Of a DNA stretch of 64,000 nucleotides, positions 1 to 10,125 are shown piece after piece. Below the pieces are notes generated by a model. The model made no database searches, had not been told where the DNA came from, and saw nothing but the letters and a program-made list of their open reading frames with translations. This DNA comes from Coraliomargarita sinensis (GTDB lineage: Bacteria > Verrucomicrobiota > Verrucomicrobiia > Opitutales > Coraliomargaritaceae). Made by a program: the position numbers and the translations under genes. Every line of letters begins with the position of its first letter. Position 1 is the stretch's first letter. Location: positions 434,001 to 498,000 of the forward strand of contig NZ_QHJQ01000001.1 of assembly GCF_003185655.1 (NCBI RefSeq), read 5' to 3'.

Positions 1-429
1 TTTTCTTCTGGATCTAATTTCATTTTATTCTTTTCTCCGAGTCTCCGTGCCCTCCAACCCGCTCAGCGGTGGTAAACATTCATTTTCTTCTACATCGGTG
101 AGGACTGGCAATCCAGCCAAAGTGTTTAGTAGTCAAAGTGGTTATCGATTCTCCGGCGGCGTAAATGGGGTTGACCAGTTCCGACTGGATGTAGTTCAGG
201 CTGGCCAATCGGAGTCCCATGGTCGAGTGCCTTCTCTACTGTCATCCCTGTTTTTTTTACCACACACTCCCTGCGGTCGTTGGAGGCACAGAGACACAGA
301 GTTTTGATTTTTCCTTTTCTTCTTCTTGCCTTCGTGTCTCCAGCGAAGCGGGTGGTTGAATTTATTTATTCTTTCCTACATCGATGAGGACAGGCAACCC
401 GCCTGACGAGTTCGAAGTCCTGTTGATTT
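1..429. other. Gene-free stretch with degenerate repeats
   Basis: No convincing gene is visible; the open frame at 47-307 has no recognisable protein features. Two imperfect direct copies of a roughly 40-base unit occur at about 78-119 and 364-403, sharing the core 'acatcg(g/a)tgagga'. A run of 'cacagag' units at 287-303 resembles the dispersed crude tandem repeats of this type of genome. Confidence 0.5.
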
Positions 430-771
430 TTAGAGCTTTAAAGGCGGGTTATCGGGTTGTCCTGCTCCGGTTGGTTGTGAATTTTGATTTCCTCTGACCA
501 CTCGCTCGTCGACAAACCGCAGCCTACCAGAGGCTCGGAGCGTTGCGTAAATCAAGCCGATAATGCTAAATACTGCAGTCAATTTTATGAATACAAGATA
601 ATCATTTTTTGTTTCTACGGTGTGCCCCATTATCTGCAGTGACACCCAATCAGGGAGATGACCTACCAAACCCAAGAGTCCCGACAATAAAAGGAGAGAG
701 CCGATGATCGCCATTCCCCACATGGTGAATGTGAAGAGCTGAAACAGGCTTCGGGAGCAGAGATTGCTCAT
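430..771 (-). CDS. Small two-TM membrane protein, unknown function
   Basis: 113 residues with two hydrophobic segments (about residues 16-38 and 60-80) separated by a short polar loop, then a polar, Pro/Gln-rich C-terminal tail. I recognise no family. The ATG at 771 is followed within four codons by the sequence of the hydrophobic domain, so there is no cleavable signal. It is transcribed divergently from holA, with about 100 bases between the chosen starts, which must hold both promoters. A small inner-membrane protein is the most that can be said. Confidence 0.55.
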   Translation of the reverse strand: MSNLCSRSLFQLFTFTMWGMAIIGSLLLLSGLLGLVGHLPDWVSLQIMGHTVETKNDYLVFIKLTAVFSIIGLIYATLRASGRLRFVDERVVRGNQNSQPTGAGQPDNPPLKL

Positions 772-874
772 TTTTTTGAAACTTCAGTTTTCTTTCACAA
801 CAGATTCATGTGCAGCGATTATTCTGAGCCGCGCGTCCGACTGTGGACTTGCGCTGTTGGGTGATGGGGGCAGT

Positions 875-1984
875 ATGTCGAGCCCTATGTCAGCCAAGCC
901 GTTTACATTTATCTGTGGTGACGACGATTACCTTGTCTCGGAGAAGGGTAAGGCGTGGTTTGCCGAGCAGACGAAGGGCTTGATGGACGATCTTTCCAAG
1001 GAGGTGGTCGACGGGCGTGCGGGGAACATCGCCGAGGTGGAGGACGCGCTCAATCGTTTTACCAGTGCGGTGCAGACGCTCTCACTCTTTGGCGAGCGCA
1101 AGGTGGTCTGGCTGAAGGATGTGAATTTTCTGGCGGATTCGGTCACGGGCCGTGCCCAGGGGACTCTGGATTTGGTGGAGAATTTAAAGTCGGTTCTGGA
1201 AGAACTCGACCCGGAGGCTGTCGGTGTGTGTATTACGGCGCAGCCGATCGACAAGCGGCGGAGCTTTTACAAGTGGTGTCAGAAGACGGCGGATTTTACT
1301 CTGCTCGCCGGTGACAAGAATGCCGCGGCCACCTGTGCCAAACTGATCGAGGAAGAGTGTGCCGAAGCCGGTGTCTCGATGACGCGGGACGCCGTGCAAC
1401 TCCTGATCGGCAAGGTAAATGGGAACACCCGCCTGATCGTGGAGGAGACGCGCAAGCTTTGCACCTTCGCTGTCGGCAGTGACGAAGCCGTGAATGAGCA
1501 GTTGGTCAATGCCCTGGTGCCGAACTTCGGCGATGCCGATTTCTTCGAGGCGGCGGATGCCTTCTTCTCGCTTAAACTCGATTGGACGCTGGAAGCATTG
1601 CGGCGGCATTTTTTTACCAACAGCGAGTCACGACCGCTGCTGGGCAGCCTGCAGTCGCGCAACCGCTTGCTAATCCAGCTGCGTGTGCTGCTCGATGCCG
1701 GGGCGATTCGTCTTGGAGGGCGTGGCATTTCCAAATCGGATTTGGAAGCGGCGGCAAAAGTCTATGGCCACCACTTCGGAGAGAACCCGGAGAAGAGTAA
1801 TCTGAATGTTTTTACCCAAAATCCCTGGTATCTGGGGCGTCTTGCGGAAAGTGCGTCCAGACTGTCACTCAAAAAGCTGGTCGACTTTCAACTGGCCTTT
1901 GCCGACGCCTTCGAGGCAATCATCGAACGCCCGAATGAGCAGGAAGAGGTCTGCCGTGAGCTTGCGGTCAAATGCCTTTCATGA
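875..1984 (+). CDS. holA: DNA polymerase III subunit delta
   Basis: 369 residues. HolA is the clamp-loader subunit that opens the beta sliding clamp. The N-terminal part (from about residue 8, 'FTFICGDDDYLV') has the Rossmann-like fold pattern of HolA, and the C-terminal third, rich in 'LLIQLRVLL' type helices and ending near 'ADAFEAIIERP', matches the collar domain. The frame stays open from 764, but the ATG at 875 follows a purine-rich 'GGGGGCAGT' and gives the normal HolA length; an alternative ATG lies at 887. Sequence divergence is normal for this family, so the call rests on length and overall pattern rather than a catalytic motif. Confidence 0.85.
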   Translation: MSSPMSAKPFTFICGDDDYLVSEKGKAWFAEQTKGLMDDLSKEVVDGRAGNIAEVEDALNRFTSAVQTLSLFGERKVVWLKDVNFLADSVTGRAQGTLDLVENLKSVLEELDPEAVGVCITAQPIDKRRSFYKWCQKTADFTLLAGDKNAAATCAKLIEEECAEAGVSMTRDAVQLLIGKVNGNTRLIVEETRKLCTFAVGSDEAVNEQLVNALVPNFGDADFFEAADAFFSLKLDWTLEALRRHFFTNSESRPLLGSLQSRNRLLIQLRVLLDAGAIRLGGRGISKSDLEAAAKVYGHHFGENPEKSNLNVFTQNPWYLGRLAESASRLSLKKLVDFQLAFADAFEAIIERPNEQEEVCRELAVKCLS

Positions 1985-2110
1985 GGGAGGCCGCTCCCCG
2001 GAAATATGAGCCAGCCCGTCAGCCGACATTTTTCGGCAGCGTTCTAGCGTCGGTTGTGCAAAAGTCTTGCGGCAGCGCTTTGGATTGATTCACCTTTTGA
2101 TCACGACCCA

Positions 2111-4495
2111 ATGTCTAAACCTCAAATCTTCGGCCAGCGACACGACGGAGGATATTTTGCCCTATTCGGGCACTTCGAAGGTGTCCTCATTTATGTGGCC
2201 ATGGCGATTGCCATGGTGCTGAGCTTTTTATTGACGGGGGAGTATGTGGAAAGTGCGGCGCTGCTTGCGCCGCTCGCGGTAGGCCTTTCTGTCTTGGCGG
2301 GTCTGCGCTTCCGTCTGGCCGGTGCGATTGCTTCGGGCTTGGTGGCGGCTTCGGTGTTTTGGACCGCCTTTGCCTTTGACTGGGGCGGCCTGCCGGATCG
2401 GGGTATTTTCTTTGGGGCCGGCCTGGTGCTTCTGATCTACATATTTTCTTTTTGTTCTTCTTTGGTCGTGAGTTACCACAGGCGTACCCAGGAAATTTCA
2501 GAGCTTCGGGAAAACATGCTCCGCCACGTGCTCGACTCCCTGCCGATCGGCGTGTGGGTCCGTTCACGGGCAGGACAAACTATTTTTGTGAATGAGCGTT
2601 GGGCCGACTTTTCCGGTAAGAAGGTGGCGGAAATTCTCGAATCCGGGACAACGGCTGCCCCGGTTAATCTCGGCAAGGATTGGGAGTCCGAGTTGGATAA
2701 AGTGCTTCAATCCGATGGTAGTTCCGTACGCTACCGCTTTGTCGAACTCAGGGACGGAGAAGGCCAGCTTTGCACGCTGAACTTGTTGAGCCTGAAGCTC
2801 TACATTGATCATCTGGATGATTACGGTACACTTTCGCTTTTGGTTGACGAGACGGCGGTACGGGTTCGCGAGCAGCGTGTCGAGGAAAGTCGCCACAACT
2901 TGAAGCTGGCTCTGGATAATGCGCAAATGGGCTTTTGGGATGAGGATGTCGTCGCAGGCAAAGCTGTTTGTGATGAGAACTGGTATCGCCTGATCGGGAT
3001 GGATTTCGATTCTGCGGTCAATCCGGTAAAGGTGTGGGAAGAGCGCCTCCACCCCGACGACAAGTCGCGCGTATTGGCAGAATACGATGATTATTATAAA
3101 ATAGCAGAGGGCACTTTCAGAACCGATTATCGGATACGCAAAACCAACGGGAAATACATTTGGGTGCAGGATCGGGTGCGTATCACCGAATTTACCCCCG
3201 AGGGCGATCCCAAGCGTGTCACGGGGACGATGCAGGATATCTCGGATCGCAAGCAGACCGAGATTGACCTGAAGCATGCCAAGGAGAACGCCGAGGTGGC
3301 GAACGCGGCCAAGAGTCATTTTATCGCAGCGATCTCGCACGAGATCCGTACGCCATTGAACGCGATTATCGGACTGTCCAGTTTTCTCACGGAATGCGAG
3401 TTGGATGAGGAGCAACTTGATCTGGCGGAGACTGTTCATAGCAGCGGCAAGAGTCTGCTGACGCTGGTCAATGACCTGCTCGACTTTTCCAAGATCGAAG
3501 CGGGACACCTCGACCTTGAAGTACAGGAATACCCGATCCATCTTTTCTTTGAGGACTGTGTGAAGCTCTTCAATCTGCGTGCCAGTGAGAAGGGGGTCAC
3601 GCTCAAGCTGGATGTCGATCCGGAGATCCCCGATTACGCGATGGGCGATATGCAGCGTCTCAGGCAGGTCGTGCAAAACTTACTGGCGAACGCGATCAAG
3701 TTTAGCGACAGCGGCGAGGTTGAGGTGGTCGTGCGCAAGTCCGGACTGAGTGACCTGCCCGCGGAACGACGGCCTGATCCGCTTGAGCCGATCGGCTTTC
3801 TGGATCAGCCCGACCACGAATATCTCGAGGTGCGGGTGCGCGACTCCGGGATCGGGATTCCGGAAGAGCAACAACACTTACTTTTTGAAGCGTTCAGTCA
3901 GGTCGATTCCTCGGCAAAACGGAAATATGAAGGCACCGGGCTGGGCCTGGTCATTTGTAAGCGTCTGGTCAACGCCATGGGGGGGCGCATCTGGGTCGAT
4001 AGTAAAGAAGGGCAGGGTGCGGAATTCAGCTTTATTGTGCGCACCAAGTTTCTCGGAGAGAAAAGCCGCATCGAAGATTACACCCGCACACCATTCGAAC
4101 CGATCGATCGTATCGCGAAAGAGCATCCCTGCGATATTCTAGTAGTGGGGTCGAACGAGGCCACCGAGCCGCTGGTCGCCGCCTGCCGTAAGTTGGGCTA
4201 CTCGCCGCACCGTTCGGAAGACTACGATTTAAGCGGCAACGCGTATCGGCGCCGGCACTACAACCTGCTCCTGATTTGGATGGAAGACACGGCCAAGGCT
4301 TTGGAGTTTGCGCGGAAGATCCGTCTGGACGGGCAGATTAAACAGCCCGAATCCATCATCGGGTTCGTTCCGGAAGGCTCTGAAGTGTCTTTGGAGCGCT
4401 GCCAGCTCAGTGGTATGCAGTATATCATCGCGGAGCAACCACACCCCACTGTCGTGCGTAAGGCGATTCTTACGGTGCTGAGCACGCACGATTGA
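2111..4495 (+). CDS. Membrane PAS sensor histidine kinase with degenerate receiver domain
   Basis: 794 residues from the ATG at 2111; a TTG at 2054 would add 19. Order: about four transmembrane helices (residues 20-130), two PAS domains (about 140-250 and 263-385, the second followed by a PAC-like '[11 protein letters not shown]'), HisKA with phospho-acceptor His410 in '[10 protein letters not shown]', HATPase_c with N box 'NLLANAIKF', 'DSGIGIP' and '[11 protein letters not shown]', and a C-terminal receiver-like domain (about 674-794). In that domain the acidic pair reads 'VVGSNEA', the phospho-acceptor position is Trp723 ('LLLIWMED') and the conserved Lys region reads 'IIAEQPHP', so it should not accept phosphate. 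The kinase core looks active. Its 3' end overlaps convergent leuA by 26 bases. Confidence 0.9.
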   Translation: MSKPQIFGQRHDGGYFALFGHFEGVLIYVAMAIAMVLSFLLTGEYVESAALLAPLAVGLSVLAGLRFRLAGAIASGLVAASVFWTAFAFDWGGLPDRGIFFGAGLVLLIYIFSFCSSLVVSYHRRTQEISELRENMLRHVLDSLPIGVWVRSRAGQTIFVNERWADFSGKKVAEILESGTTAAPVNLGKDWESELDKVLQSDGSSVRYRFVELRDGEGQLCTLNLLSLKLYIDHLDDYGTLSLLVDETAVRVREQRVEESRHNLKLALDNAQMGFWDEDVVAGKAVCDENWYRLIGMDFDSAVNPVKVWEERLHPDDKSRVLAEYDDYYKIAEGTFRTDYRIRKTNGKYIWVQDRVRITEFTPEGDPKRVTGTMQDISDRKQTEIDLKHAKENAEVANAAKSHFIAAISHEIRTPLNAIIGLSSFLTECELDEEQLDLAETVHSSGKSLLTLVNDLLDFSKIEAGHLDLEVQEYPIHLFFEDCVKLFNLRASEKGVTLKLDVDPEIPDYAMGDMQRLRQVVQNLLANAIKFSDSGEVEVVVRKSGLSDLPAERRPDPLEPIGFLDQPDHEYLEVRVRDSGIGIPEEQQHLLFEAFSQVDSSAKRKYEGTGLGLVICKRLVNAMGGRIWVDSKEGQGAEFSFIVRTKFLGEKSRIEDYTRTPFEPIDRIAKEHPCDILVVGSNEATEPLVAACRKLGYSPHRSEDYDLSGNAYRRRHYNLLLIWMEDTAKALEFARKIRLDGQIKQPESIIGFVPEGSEVSLERCQLSGMQYIIAEQPHPTVVRKAILTVLSTHD

Positions 4496-6143
4496 ATGCG
4501 CTGACGAGGGCGCGCAGCCCGGCCAGCTCGATATTGGCATCAATCCCGCAGCCGTAATACGACTTACCGTTCTGATGGCGGATCTGGATATAGGCCGCGG
4601 CTTTGGTCTTGGACCCGCCGCCGATCGAGTGCTGCCGATAATCGAGCAAGGTGAAGTCTTTCCAGCCTTTTTGGTCGAGCGCATCGACAAAGGCGCTGAT
4701 CGGACCGTTGCCCGTGCCGGTGACCGGCATCTCCTCGCCCCGCATGGTGATGTCCGCGTCGATGCGGACTTCGCCGGTCTTGGAGAAATCTTCCCGCTCA
4801 ATCGCCAGGATGTTGAGTGGTGTGTCGAGGTTGACGTATTGCTGCATGAAGACCTCGTGCACCTCTTGAGGGCTGAGTTCGCGGCTGCCTTTATCCGCAG
4901 CGTCGTTGACCACGACCCCGACTTCCGGATGCATGGCCTTGGGAATATCCAGACCGAAGTCCCGCGAGAGGATATAGGCGACGCCACCTTTGCCGCTTTG
5001 ACTGTTGATACGGATGATCGCCTCGTAGGTGCGACCGATATCCTGCGGATCGATTAAGAGGTAAGGAACTTCGAAGCGCTCGGTCTGTTCTTTCTCGCGC
5101 AAGTCCATGCCTTTTTTGATCGCATCCTGGTGTGAGCCGGAAAATGCAGTGAATACAAGATCTCCCGCATAAGGGTGGCGCTCGGGCACAGTCATGCGCG
5201 TGACCCGTTCGTAAACCGCGCGGATGTCATCCAGCTTGCTGAGGTCCAGCCCCGGATCGACCCCCTGGGTGTAGAGATTCAACGCCACGGTGACGATATC
5301 GAGGTTGCCGGTGCGTTCGCCGTTGCCGAACAGGGTGCCCTCCACGCGGTCGGCGCCGGCCATCAGGCCGAGCTCGGTGGCGGCAACACCGGTGCCCCGG
5401 TCATTGTGGGTGTGCAGGCTGATGATGGCCTTGTTGCGTTCTTTCATGTGGCGGCAGAACCATTCGATCTGGTCGGCATGCACATTGGGCGTGGCCACTT
5501 CAACCGTTGCCGGAAGATTTAATATGATCCGTTCCTCCTCGGTCGGCTCCCAGGCCTCCATGACTGCTTCGCAGACTTGGAGGGCGTAGTCGACTTCGGT
5601 ATCGGAAAAGCTCTCGGGAGAATATTGAAAGCGGACCTTCGTGTCCGGAATCGTCGAGACGAGGCTCTTGACCAAATGAGTCCCTTCAACCGCAATGTTT
5701 TTGATCTCCTCTTTACTTTTGCCGAAGGTGACCCGCCGCTGAAGCGGGGAGGTAGAATTGTAAAGGTGGACGATCGCGGTCGGCACGCCCTCCAGGCTCT
5801 CAAAGGTGCGGCGAATCAGGTGTTCCCGCGCCTGGACCAGAACTTGCACGCTCACATCCTCGGGGATGCGGTTCTCCGCGACAAGACGGCGGATAAATTG
5901 AAACTCCGTATCGCTGGCGGAGGGAAAGCCGACCTCGATTTCCTTGAAACCGATATCGACCAGCATGCCGAACATTTCCAGCTTTTCATCCACGGTCATC
6001 GGGATGGCGAGGGCCTGATTGCCGTCCCGCAGGTCGACACTCGCCCAGATCGGGCTGCGGTCGATCACCTTGTCGGGCCACTGTCGGTCCGGCAGGTCGA
6101 TTTGAGGGAAAGGGCGATATTTGGTGATTTTGCCTTTTTGCAT
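4470..6143 (-). CDS. leuA: 2-isopropylmalate synthase
   Basis: 557 residues. It condenses acetyl-CoA with 2-oxoisovalerate in the first committed step of leucine synthesis. The catalytic TIM barrel shows '[10 protein letters not shown]', '[11 protein letters not shown]' (metal-binding HxH) and '[10 protein letters not shown]'; the C-terminal regulatory LeuA_dimer domain, which binds leucine in the family, covers the last 130 residues or so. The length and 'DLRDGNQA' motif fit the long actinobacterial/yeast-type LeuA rather than the shorter E. coli type. The start ATG at 6143 gives '[13 protein letters not shown]', typical of that subfamily. It stands alone; no other leu gene is in the window. 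Confidence 0.96.
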   Translation of the reverse strand: MQKGKITKYRPFPQIDLPDRQWPDKVIDRSPIWASVDLRDGNQALAIPMTVDEKLEMFGMLVDIGFKEIEVGFPSASDTEFQFIRRLVAENRIPEDVSVQVLVQAREHLIRRTFESLEGVPTAIVHLYNSTSPLQRRVTFGKSKEEIKNIAVEGTHLVKSLVSTIPDTKVRFQYSPESFSDTEVDYALQVCEAVMEAWEPTEEERIILNLPATVEVATPNVHADQIEWFCRHMKERNKAIISLHTHNDRGTGVAATELGLMAGADRVEGTLFGNGERTGNLDIVTVALNLYTQGVDPGLDLSKLDDIRAVYERVTRMTVPERHPYAGDLVFTAFSGSHQDAIKKGMDLREKEQTERFEVPYLLIDPQDIGRTYEAIIRINSQSGKGGVAYILSRDFGLDIPKAMHPEVGVVVNDAADKGSRELSPQEVHEVFMQQYVNLDTPLNILAIEREDFSKTGEVRIDADITMRGEEMPVTGTGNGPISAFVDALDQKGWKDFTLLDYRQHSIGGGSKTKAAAYIQIRHQNGKSYYGCGIDANIELAGLRALVSAFNRACSAP

Positions 6144-6448
6144 GGCGTCTTGGAAATGTTATGTGAAAAGTTAAAGCGATACTCGTTCAGGAAAGCAAAT
6201 GTCCCATTAGCGGATGGCGGGGGGAATTCGCCGGTCGGTGGAAATCAAGGGCCTCCGTTTGGCCGCAAAAGTTCAGCTGGCTCCCCTAGGGGAGTCGTTT
6301 CGTTAGTTTCGCGAGTCGCGCGGTAAACTTGAGCTGAAGGACTGGCATCACCAATCCAGCATTGACTGACCTAATGCGCTGTCAAGCGCTCTAAGTCGTG
6401 TGACTTGAGTCTTGTTTGTGGCAAAAATATCTCTCAGTTTTGAATTTT
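6144..6448. other. Divergent intergenic region between leuA and coaC
   Basis: About 300 bases that must hold promoters for leuA (minus) and the CoaC-like gene (plus). The clearest element is a perfect 14-base palindrome CTCCCCTAGGGGAG at 6281-6294, followed by 'tcgtttcgtt'. No leader peptide, T-box or other riboswitch could be recognised upstream of leuA. Confidence 0.4.
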
Positions 6449-7015
6449 GTGGCAGCAAATCAAACAGCATTAGAGGGGCGTAACATCATCCTGGGTGTGA
6501 CCGGCTCGATTGCCGCGTATAAGGCAGCCGATATCACCAGCCGATTAACCGAGGCCGGCGCATCCGTTTATCCGGTGATGACGGCCAACGCGGCGCGGTT
6601 TATTGCCCCGCTTACTTTGCAAACGCTGGCCCGCAATCCTGTCAGTGCCGATCTCTGGCAAGAGGAGGAAGGCTGGCAGCCCGGGCATATCGATCTGGCA
6701 GACCGTGCTGACCTGCTTCTGGTCGCCCCGGCCACGGCCCATTGTCTGGGACTGTTTGCGCAGGGATTGGCTCCCGACCTTCTTTCCTCTATTCATTTGG
6801 CAACGGAAGCGCCCGTCATCCTGGCGCCTGCCATGAATGGTAAAATGCTCGCGCATGCGGCAACCCAGGCCAATATCCAGACGTTGACGGAGCGGGGCTA
6901 TCATTTTATCGAGCCGGATCAGGGTATGTTGGCCTGCGGCTACGAGGGCAAAGGGAAGCTCGCTTCCGTAGAGGCTATTATCGATTACGTTCTCGCCTTT
7001 TTCAAGGCAGGTTAA
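6449..7015 (+). CDS. coaC: Phosphopantothenoylcysteine decarboxylase-type flavoprotein
   Basis: 188 residues from a GTG at 6449; TTG starts at 6416 or 6446 are alternatives. It belongs to the HFCD flavoproteins that decarboxylate phosphopantothenoylcysteine to phosphopantetheine in CoA synthesis. Seen: 'GVTGSIAAYKAADI' at the N-terminus (FMN-binding), 'PAMNGKM' (the PXMNXXM substrate motif) and 'ACGYEGKGKLAS' (substrate-clamp flap with its Cys). The synthetase half (CoaB) is missing, so this is a stand-alone CoaC; CoaB must be elsewhere. The downstream gene begins six bases after its stop, after 'AAAGAGGG', suggesting co-transcription. Confidence 0.88.
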   Translation: MAANQTALEGRNIILGVTGSIAAYKAADITSRLTEAGASVYPVMTANAARFIAPLTLQTLARNPVSADLWQEEEGWQPGHIDLADRADLLLVAPATAHCLGLFAQGLAPDLLSSIHLATEAPVILAPAMNGKMLAHAATQANIQTLTERGYHFIEPDQGMLACGYEGKGKLASVEAIIDYVLAFFKAG

Positions 7016-7021
7016 AGAGGG

Positions 7022-10000
7022 ATGGACAACGACGAACCCAATCCGGAAAAAACCGGTCAAAATGCACAAGGTGGTGAAAAGCTGAAGCATCGTGTGCTGA
7101 AGCCGGGGGAGAGCTTTGGTAATTTTCGCGTGGTCAAGTGCCTGTGCGCCGGTCTGATTGCAAACTACTACCACATGCAGCATATCCGTGACCTGCATGA
7201 TGTTACGGTCGGGATCTTCCACCACCGCACTGCAAAAGATCCTAAGTTCGCCAAGCGTTTGCAGACCTTGCAGAAGACCTTAAAGGGTTTCGATCACGAG
7301 GGCATCCCCAAGATACGCGACTGCACGTTAATTAACGAAGACCTCTGTATCTTTCTGGATCCGATCAAAGGACAGACGCTGAGCCAGTATTTCGACGCTC
7401 ACGCCACACCCGGCTTGGAAGGACTGGGACAGGAGGCGACGACTCGGATTATGGCTCAGTTGCTTGGTCTGCTGGGCTACGCACATACGCAGGGACTGGA
7501 TCACCGGGACATCGATTCGGATATGGTCTTTGTCCAGGAGGATGGTTCGATCCGCGTGCTTGGACTGGGGGTCAAGGCCGCTCTGGGGACCGAACTTTTT
7601 GAAGAAGTGGTGTCGGCGTCCGTCTCGCCGCTGGCATCGAATAAGACGCTCGGCCGTCTCAACTCCTTCGACGTTATGAGCCCGGAATACAAAGCGGGTG
7701 TGCTGGAGGATTCACGGGTCGACCTTTTTTGTGTCGGGGTGATCGGCTACTGGTTGTTGACCGCACGAAAGCCCGACCGGGCCAATCTGGAAATGCCAAC
7801 CTCTCTGGTAGAGGGGCTTCCCTCCAAGTGGGATGGCTTTCTAGCACGTCTACTCGAGCGTGAGCAGGATGAACGATACCAGTCCTGTAAAATGGCTTTG
7901 CTTGCGCTCAAGGATGCCGACGATGAGCCCGAGTCGGAAAGCGCCGGTTTTGTGCAGCGCCAGATTGATCGCATCCCGGTGCCGAAGAGCATTCTCGACC
8001 GAGGTGAGTTGGCCATACGGATTTATCGACTTTCACTCATTGGCTTTGTCGGTCTCACGCTGACGGCACTGGCTGCGTTTTTCATGGAGGTCGCCTTTAC
8101 GGAGGAACAGGATTACAGCAAAGAGGTTGCGCAACGAGCTCTGGAAGGGCAGCCGCCGCAGCTCATCGTCGAGGTGCAACCACCTGTCTCCAAGCTCAGT
8201 TTTTCCGGTTACGAAGACAGTTTCATAGCCAACAACGGTCGCCTGGAGCTGCGCGTCATCCCCGGCCAATACAAGCTGCGGGTTTCCGCCCCCCACCACA
8301 TGGAGAAGGTCGAGATGGTGGAGATTACTGCCGGCCAGGCCTCACCCAAGACGATAAGTGTGGAATTGGTGCCCGCATGGACGGATATCCAGATACGTTC
8401 CGAGCCCGGGGCCACTGTTTCGGTGATCGATTCCAGAGACATTGAAATCGAGTTAGGCTTCACCGATGAAGCGGGGACCTTCTTCCTCAAGAAGGGGCTC
8501 TTTGCCGGCACCTACCAGGTCATCGTGAAAAAAGACGGCTATGAGTCGGCCGTGTTGAAGGACCAACAGTTGAACTTTGGCGAAGTCTCTTCGATTGAGG
8601 CCCCGCTGAAGCCTCTTCCTGCCAGCCTGACGGTTGATACAGATCCTCCCGGGGCCCGAATCATGGTGAATGATGTCGAGGTCGGCCGCTCGCCGGTTGT
8701 CGTGGATGATATTATTCCCAATGACCAATATCTGGTGGTCGCTCAACTAGAAGGTTATCGCTCCATCGGTCGGCATATCGACATCGGCCCGGGTAAAGAT
8801 GTGGCGGTCGACATGGGCGAACTCGTTCCCAAGTCGGCGGAACTTCGCCTGGATGCGACTTTCGAGGGGCTGGATGCCGCGGCATCCCGGGCGATGCTGG
8901 AAGAAACATCCGTCGTCCTGGGTGATTTGCGCTATCCGTTTGGCTCCGCGGAGCTGAAGTTTGTGCCGGAGGGAGAATACTCCATTCGTCTGGAGCACCC
9001 GCTCTACGTCTCCGATGCGAAAGATATTACACTGGCAGACCGCGACGTGAAAGAGATGAGTTTTACCCTGGTGCCTCGCCCGGGTGAGGTTCAGCTCGTT
9101 ATGCCTGCCAAGCTTGAGCCCCGCATCCGCTTGAACCAAAAAGAGATCGAGCTGGAGGGGGACACCATTTCCATTCCCGCCTTCAGGACAGTGGAATTTG
9201 AGCTGCGCATTAAAAATCACCTGACCATGGTGAGGACTTTTGAATTAAAGCCCAAAGAGAAGGTCATTTGGGAGGTCAACCCGGTTCCGATTCCCGGGCC
9301 GACTGAAGGCCAGGACTGGACCATGCCGTATTTCGGGTTCCGGCTGGCGTGGGTCCCGCCCGGGAAGTTCCTCATGGGTAGCCCGTTGCCGGAGCAGGGG
9401 CGACTGCCCAACGAGGGCGAGCGCACTGAAGTGACTTTTACCCAGGGTTATTGGGCCGGGGTCTATGAAGTGACCCAGGCCGGCTTCCGTGAAATTATGG
9501 ACAAGATGCCCTCCGACTTTGTGGGGGCAAAGCGGCCTGTTGATACGGTAACCTGGGAAGAGGCGAATATGTTCTGCCAGATGCTGACTTCTCTGGAGCG
9601 GGACGCCGGACGTTTACCCGAAGGCTTTGTCTATCGTTTACCGACCGAGGCCGAGTGGGAGTATGCCGCCCGCGCGGGCACGACCACGCCTTTCCACTTC
9701 GGTGATCAGGCAGACACGACCCTGGGAAATTTTCGCGGTGTTTATCCCCGTGAACTCGATGATGGACAGCGTGTAACGGAAAGCTACGGCACCGAGCCGG
9801 TGGGTAGTTATTCGCCGAATGCCTATGGGCTTTATGATATTCACGGCAATGTCAGCGAATGGACGATCGAAGCTTACAACGGGCGTCTGCCCGGCGGGAA
9901 GTTGACCGACCCTGAGCCACGAACCGGAGGGAGTCGTTACACGCTTCGCGGAGGCAGTTGGGAGGACTTTGCCGTTCGGGTGCGTTCCGCTGCTCGTACG

Positions 10001-10066
10001 GAGGCGCGGAAGGATACGGAAAGCAATGCCATCGGCTTTCGGGTGTTCCTCGCGCCGGAACTGTAG
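7022..10066 (+). CDS. Pseudokinase / TM / PEGA / FGE-like fusion protein
   Basis: 1014 residues. N-terminal kinase-like domain (about 30-310): the fold is recognisable, but the catalytic loop reads H161-R-D-I-D-S-D-M instead of HRDxKxxN, the DFG region reads 'VLGLGV', and no VAIK-type lysine is visible, so it is probably inactive. One transmembrane helix follows (about 330-358). Beyond it come beta-rich repeats including a clear PEGA module (about 533-600, 'TDPPGARIMVNDVEVG'). A C-terminal formylglycine-generating-enzyme-like (C-type-lectin-fold) domain spans about 768-1012 ('VPPGKFLMGS', 'RLPTEAEWEYAARAGT', 'GNVSEW', 'LRGGSWED', 'GFRVFLAPE') but lacks the FGE cysteine pair, so it is probably a binding domain. 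Topology: kinase-like domain inside, PEGA and FGE-like domains outside. Confidence 0.85.
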   Translation: MDNDEPNPEKTGQNAQGGEKLKHRVLKPGESFGNFRVVKCLCAGLIANYYHMQHIRDLHDVTVGIFHHRTAKDPKFAKRLQTLQKTLKGFDHEGIPKIRDCTLINEDLCIFLDPIKGQTLSQYFDAHATPGLEGLGQEATTRIMAQLLGLLGYAHTQGLDHRDIDSDMVFVQEDGSIRVLGLGVKAALGTELFEEVVSASVSPLASNKTLGRLNSFDVMSPEYKAGVLEDSRVDLFCVGVIGYWLLTARKPDRANLEMPTSLVEGLPSKWDGFLARLLEREQDERYQSCKMALLALKDADDEPESESAGFVQRQIDRIPVPKSILDRGELAIRIYRLSLIGFVGLTLTALAAFFMEVAFTEEQDYSKEVAQRALEGQPPQLIVEVQPPVSKLSFSGYEDSFIANNGRLELRVIPGQYKLRVSAPHHMEKVEMVEITAGQASPKTISVELVPAWTDIQIRSEPGATVSVIDSRDIEIELGFTDEAGTFFLKKGLFAGTYQVIVKKDGYESAVLKDQQLNFGEVSSIEAPLKPLPASLTVDTDPPGARIMVNDVEVGRSPVVVDDIIPNDQYLVVAQLEGYRSIGRHIDIGPGKDVAVDMGELVPKSAELRLDATFEGLDAAASRAMLEETSVVLGDLRYPFGSAELKFVPEGEYSIRLEHPLYVSDAKDITLADRDVKEMSFTLVPRPGEVQLVMPAKLEPRIRLNQKEIELEGDTISIPAFRTVEFELRIKNHLTMVRTFELKPKEKVIWEVNPVPIPGPTEGQDWTMPYFGFRLAWVPPGKFLMGSPLPEQGRLPNEGERTEVTFTQGYWAGVYEVTQAGFREIMDKMPSDFVGAKRPVDTVTWEEANMFCQMLTSLERDAGRLPEGFVYRLPTEAEWEYAARAGTTTPFHFGDQADTTLGNFRGVYPRELDDGQRVTESYGTEPVGSYSPNAYGLYDIHGNVSEWTIEAYNGRLPGGKLTDPEPRTGGSRYTLRGGSWEDFAVRVRSAARTEARKDTESNAIGFRVFLAPEL

Positions 10067-10101
10067 CGGGAGCTCTGCCGGGGGCATGCAAAACTTCTTT
10101 A

Positions 10102-10122
10102 GTTGCTCCGCTCCTGCGAAGG
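10102..10122 (+). repeat. 21-base direct repeat, copy 1
   Basis: Begins GTTGCTCCGCTCCTGCG and ends AAGG. It is an exact match to copy 2 at 10469-10489. It lies just downstream of the stop codon of the GIY-YIG gene and is flanked by ACTTCT (10093-10098) and AGAAGT (10128-10133), which could form a short outer stem. Confidence 0.85.
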
Positions 10123-10125
10123 TTC

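Noticed and set aside
47..307. 86-codon open frame on the plus strand at the window start
   Set aside because: It has no protein-like composition and crosses repeat sequence and a T-run; more likely chance.
6281..6294. 14-base palindrome upstream of leuA and coaC as a specific operator
   Set aside because: A perfect palindrome is visible, but no matching second site or known operator was found; recorded only within the intergenic description.
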